From Streptomyces sp. NBC_00078 (GTDB lineage: Bacteria > Actinomycetota > Actinomycetes > Streptomycetales > Streptomycetaceae), in NCBI RefSeq assembly GCF_026343335.1, contig NZ_JAPELX010000001.1, positions 4,960,001 through 5,024,000 on the forward strand: DNA of 64,000 nucleotides, given 5' to 3'. The position numbers and the translations under genes are program-made. The notes beneath the pieces were generated by a model. That model did not search any database and was not told the origin of the DNA. It saw nothing but the letters and a program-made list of their open reading frames with translations. This document shows positions 60,940 to 64,000 of this stretch, piece by piece (position 1 is the first letter of the stretch; each line of letters opens with the position of its first letter).

Positions 60940-63900
60940 CCACCGAAAGCGGCAACGAGCCCACGCACACCCCCGCCCACCTCGACGCCAAAATGACCGA
61001 GTCCACCTGGGAACACCTCGCCCTGGACGAACTCGCCCAACTCGCCTGGGAAACCAAGCCCGGCAAAGACCTCGCCCCCGGCACCGGTCACCGCCGTGAC
61101 TGGAACGACCTGATCCTCCACGACGAACTCCAGGCAGCTATCGAGAAGCTGAACCCGGAGCTGACCTCCACCGCCGTCCACGACGCGACGCGCATCGCCA
61201 CCGACCCCGCCTCCCGCGAGGCGTACCCGGAGAACAAACAGGCCCACGAGTTCCTGACCACCGGCATTCGCCTCACCTACACCGACGAGTTCGGCGCCGA
61301 GCAGACCCCCACCGTCCGCCTCGTCGACTTCACGGACCCCGACGCGAACAGCTACCTCGCCGTCAACCAGGTCACCGTCCGGGAAACCGACGGCAGCCAC
61401 CGCCGCTTCGACATCGTCCTGTACGTCAACGGCCTGCCCCTCGCCGTCGTCGAGCTAAAGAGCGCCTCCGACGAGAACGCGACCCTCAAGTCGGCGCACG
61501 CCCAACTCCAGACGTACGTCTCGGAGTTCCCGATCGCGTTCCGCTACAACGTCCTGTGCCTGGTCTCGGACGGCATAACCGCCAAGTACGGCACAGCGTT
61601 CACGCCGTACGAGCACTTCGCGCCCTGGAACGTCGACCACGAGGGCGAACGCGTCGACACCAACGAGCCCGGCTACGACGGCCTCGACGCGCTGAACCTG
61701 GCCCTCCACGGCCTGTTCACGCAGGAGCGGTTCCTCTCCCTCACCCGCAACTTCGTCAACTTCCCCCCGCCCAAGCCGGGCGAGCCCCTCTCCGGCAAGC
61801 GCATCGCGAAGCCGCACCAGTACTTCGCGGTGAACAAGGCGGTGGACGCCGTCGTCGAGGCATCGCGGACGAACGGCCAGGCCGGCGTCGTCTGGCACAC
61901 GCAGGGCGCGGGAAAGTCGGAGGAGATGGTGGAGACGGCCGCGCTCGTCCTCCGCCACCCGGCGCTCAACAACCCCACCATCGTCGTCATCACCGACCGC
62001 AACGACCTCGACGACCAGCTCTATGACACCTTCCTCGACAGCGAGTCCCTGCTGGAGGCAAAAGCTCACCAGATCGACACGCGCGAGGAGTTGCGTACCG
62101 AGCTGACACGACGCAACGTCGGCGGGATTGTCTTCACCACGCTCCAGAAGTTCGGCCTGAGCAAGGAGGAGAAGGACGGCGGCAAGTCCCACCCCCTCCT
62201 CTCCGAGCGCCGCAACATCCTGGTGATCGTCGACGAGGCGCACCGCTCGCACTACGACAGCCTCGACGGCTACGCCCGTCACCTGCGCGACGCCCTGCCG
62301 TACGCCACCCTGCTCGCCTTCACCGGTACACCGATCTCGAAGGCCGAGGCCGACACCCGTGCCGTCTTCGGCGAGTACATCGACATCTACGACCTGAAGC
62401 GCGCCGTCGACGACGGGGCGACGGTCCGCGTGTTCCACGAGCCGCGTGTCATCAAGGTCGACCTGCCCAAGGGCGTCGATCCGAACAAGCTCGACGAGCA
62501 GGCCAACACCCTCACCGAGGGCATGGACGACGCCGAGCGCCGCCGCGCCATCCAGTACGCCACGACGATGAACACCGTCTACGGTGCCCAGGACCGTATA
62601 GCGAAGCTCGCCGATGACCTGATCGCCCACTGGGAGCAGCGCCGCGAGCTGGTCAAACCCGACATCGGCGCCCCCGGCAAGGCGATGGTCGTGTGCGCGA
62701 CCCGCGAGATCTGCGTACGGGTCTTCGACGCGCTGGCCGAGCGGCGGCCCGGCTGGGTCAGTGACGAGGTCGACAAGGGGGTCATGAAGATCGTCTTCCA
62801 CGGCGACCGCTCCGACCCCGAGAACATGCGCAAGCACTCGCTGCGCAAGTCCCAGCAGAAGGTCGTCCAGAAGCGCGCCAAGGACCCTGACGATGAACTG
62901 GAACTGCTCATCGTCCACTCGATGCTGCTCACCGGCTATGACGCCCCGCCCATCCACACCCTGTACATGGACCGCCCGATGCAGGGCGCCAACCTGATGC
63001 AGGCGCTCGCCCGCGTCAACCGCCGTTTTCGCGGCAAGCAGGACGGTCTGCTCGTCGGCTACGCGCCCCTCACCGACAACCTCACCAAGGCCCTGCGCGA
63101 GTACTCGGACCAGGACCGCAAGGACCAGACCCTCGGCGCGGACATCGAACGGGCCGTCACCGAGGTCAAGAACGAGATCGCCACCATCAAGGGGCTTCTG
63201 GCCGGGAGCCGTTGGAAGGAGTGGCTTGCCGACACCGGCCGCCCCGACTCCCGCAAGCGCGCGCTGCGGCTGACCGCCGACTTCCTGCGCGATCCGAAGA
63301 ACCCGGGCAACAAGGTCGAGCCCCCCGCCAAGCCGCTCTCCGTCCGCTTCAAGGACAGCGCCGCCCGGCTGGACCGTTTCTACCGTGTCTGCGCGATGAG
63401 CAAAGAGATCGCCGAGCGCTGCGAGGACCTGGACGACTGGCGTCGTGACATCTCCTTCTTCAGCGAGGTCCGGGCCTGGATGATCAAGCTCGACGCCGCC
63501 CAGCGCGAGGCCAGCGGGGAGCCGCTCAGCGCCGAGGTCCAGCGTTACCTGCAGGCCCTAGCGGCCTCGGTCGTAGACGCCGACGACATCACCGACCTGT
63601 ACGCGGAGGCCGGGATCGGCCGGCTGGACATCACCCGTCTCAACGAGGCGCAGCTGCGCAATCTGGAGAACTCGGAGACCCCGCACCTGGTCACCGAGGC
63701 CCTGCGCCGCATGATCCAGCAGAAGATGCGCGAGGTGACCAAGCACAACGTCGTCCGCAACGAGAGCTTCACCGAGCGTCTGAACGATCTGATGAGGCGT
63801 TACATGCTCCAGCAGCTCACCAGCGCCCAGGTGATCGCCGAACTCGCGGCTCTGGCACGAGAGGTGTCGGCGGAGGCCCGCCGTGGCGAGCGGTTCGACC

Positions 63901-64000
63901 CGCCGTTGACCCACGCGGAGCTGGCCTTCTACGACGCCGTCGCACACCGCGACATGGCCGAGGCGGTGGAGGGCGGCGACGACACGCTCGCCAAGATCGC
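60936..64000 (+). CDS. hsdR: Type I restriction endonuclease subunit R (3' end outside window)
   Basis: ATG 60936 overlaps the hsdS stop (ATGA). The nuclease domain has the PD-(D/E)xK pattern FDIVLYVNGLPLAVVELKSA (Asp159, Glu173, Lys175). Then come helicase motifs: Walker A WHTQGAGKSEEM near 320, VDEAHRSHYD (DEAH-type), LLAFTGTPIS, and the later VHSMLLTGYDAPP and ALARVNRRF. HsdR translocates DNA and cuts it away from unmethylated sites. At least 1021 residues are present and the frame is open at the end of the window. All family motifs are intact. Confidence 0.96.
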   Translation, partial: MTTESGNEPTHTPAHLDAKMTESTWEHLALDELAQLAWETKPGKDLAPGTGHRRDWNDLILHDELQAAIEKLNPELTSTAVHDATRIATDPASREAYPENKQAHEFLTTGIRLTYTDEFGAEQTPTVRLVDFTDPDANSYLAVNQVTVRETDGSHRRFDIVLYVNGLPLAVVELKSASDENATLKSAHAQLQTYVSEFPIAFRYNVLCLVSDGITAKYGTAFTPYEHFAPWNVDHEGERVDTNEPGYDGLDALNLALHGLFTQERFLSLTRNFVNFPPPKPGEPLSGKRIAKPHQYFAVNKAVDAVVEASRTNGQAGVVWHTQGAGKSEEMVETAALVLRHPALNNPTIVVITDRNDLDDQLYDTFLDSESLLEAKAHQIDTREELRTELTRRNVGGIVFTTLQKFGLSKEEKDGGKSHPLLSERRNILVIVDEAHRSHYDSLDGYARHLRDALPYATLLAFTGTPISKAEADTRAVFGEYIDIYDLKRAVDDGATVRVFHEPRVIKVDLPKGVDPNKLDEQANTLTEGMDDAERRRAIQYATTMNTVYGAQDRIAKLADDLIAHWEQRRELVKPDIGAPGKAMVVCATREICVRVFDALAERRPGWVSDEVDKGVMKIVFHGDRSDPENMRKHSLRKSQQKVVQKRAKDPDDELELLIVHSMLLTGYDAPPIHTLYMDRPMQGANLMQALARVNRRFRGKQDGLLVGYAPLTDNLTKALREYSDQDRKDQTLGADIERAVTEVKNEIATIKGLLAGSRWKEWLADTGRPDSRKRALRLTADFLRDPKNPGNKVEPPAKPLSVRFKDSAARLDRFYRVCAMSKEIAERCEDLDDWRRDISFFSEVRAWMIKLDAAQREASGEPLSAEVQRYLQALAASVVDADDITDLYAEAGIGRLDITRLNEAQLRNLENSETPHLVTEALRRMIQQKMREVTKHNVVRNESFTERLNDLMRRYMLQQLTSAQVIAELAALAREVSAEARRGERFDPPLTHAELAFYDAVAHRDMAEAVEGGDDTLAKI

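Overview
The window is typical Streptomyces chromosome: about 70% G+C, strong GC3 bias, many GTG/TTG starts, and a housekeeping block (ybaB, recR, DUF5063, ask, asd, an ECF-type sigma factor with its membrane partner, SURF1) in an order familiar from Streptomyces genomes. No species can be named from sequence alone.

Layout, left part (1-30 kb), mostly core. NmrA-like fragment; two small conserved proteins; a decayed glycosyltransferase/membrane-protein gene behind a GntR regulator; a class III aminotransferase; a DJ-1/PfpI + MarR pair behind a perfect 13-bp inverted repeat; a membrane Ser/Thr kinase; a SLATT-like protein; ybaB-recR-DUF5063; a secreted SnoaL-like protein; a two-component system. 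Next comes a cyclodipeptide synthase/CYP121-like P450 pair (a small natural-product locus inserted beside lysine/threonine biosynthesis), then ask-asd, sigma factor + membrane partner, SURF1, an S9 peptidase, a two-Rossmann TrkA-type channel protein, and a permease/TIGR03943 metal-transport-like pair.

Middle (30-46 kb), accessory. A 1371-residue HTH-NTPase-TM-WD40 protein, a secreted trypsin-like/FG-GAP protein with a membrane-anchored partner, small membrane proteins, a GmrSD-like DUF262 nuclease with a PIN-domain remnant coupled to it, a 908-residue AAA/TPR-type ATPase, and a QueD-like gene broken at a run of ten G. Three separate intergenic heptanucleotide tandem arrays (30.4, 35.7 and 39.9 kb) lie here; the largest has 43 units.

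Right part (46-64 kb), probable genomic island. At 45982-46023 lies only the 3' half of a tRNA-Pro, followed on its chromosomal side by a perfect terminator hairpin. This is the signature of one end (attR-like) of an element integrated in tRNA-Pro; the element would run rightwards past the window end. It carries a dense set of defence-like genes: a membrane protein and a small helical protein sharing an Asn-rich motif (possible amyloid-type signalling pair), an HNH nuclease with an unfamiliar C-terminal region, a two-gene operon with a two-HKD phospholipase D-like protein, and a type I restriction-modification operon (hsdM-hsdS-hsdR, translationally coupled) preceded by an HTH protein containing a degenerate methyltransferase domain.

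Best candidates for something undescribed: the shared-motif gene pair at 46.9-49.1 kb, the PLD-like operon at 51.3-55.7 kb, the dead-methyltransferase/HTH gene heading the type I operon, and the heptamer arrays.
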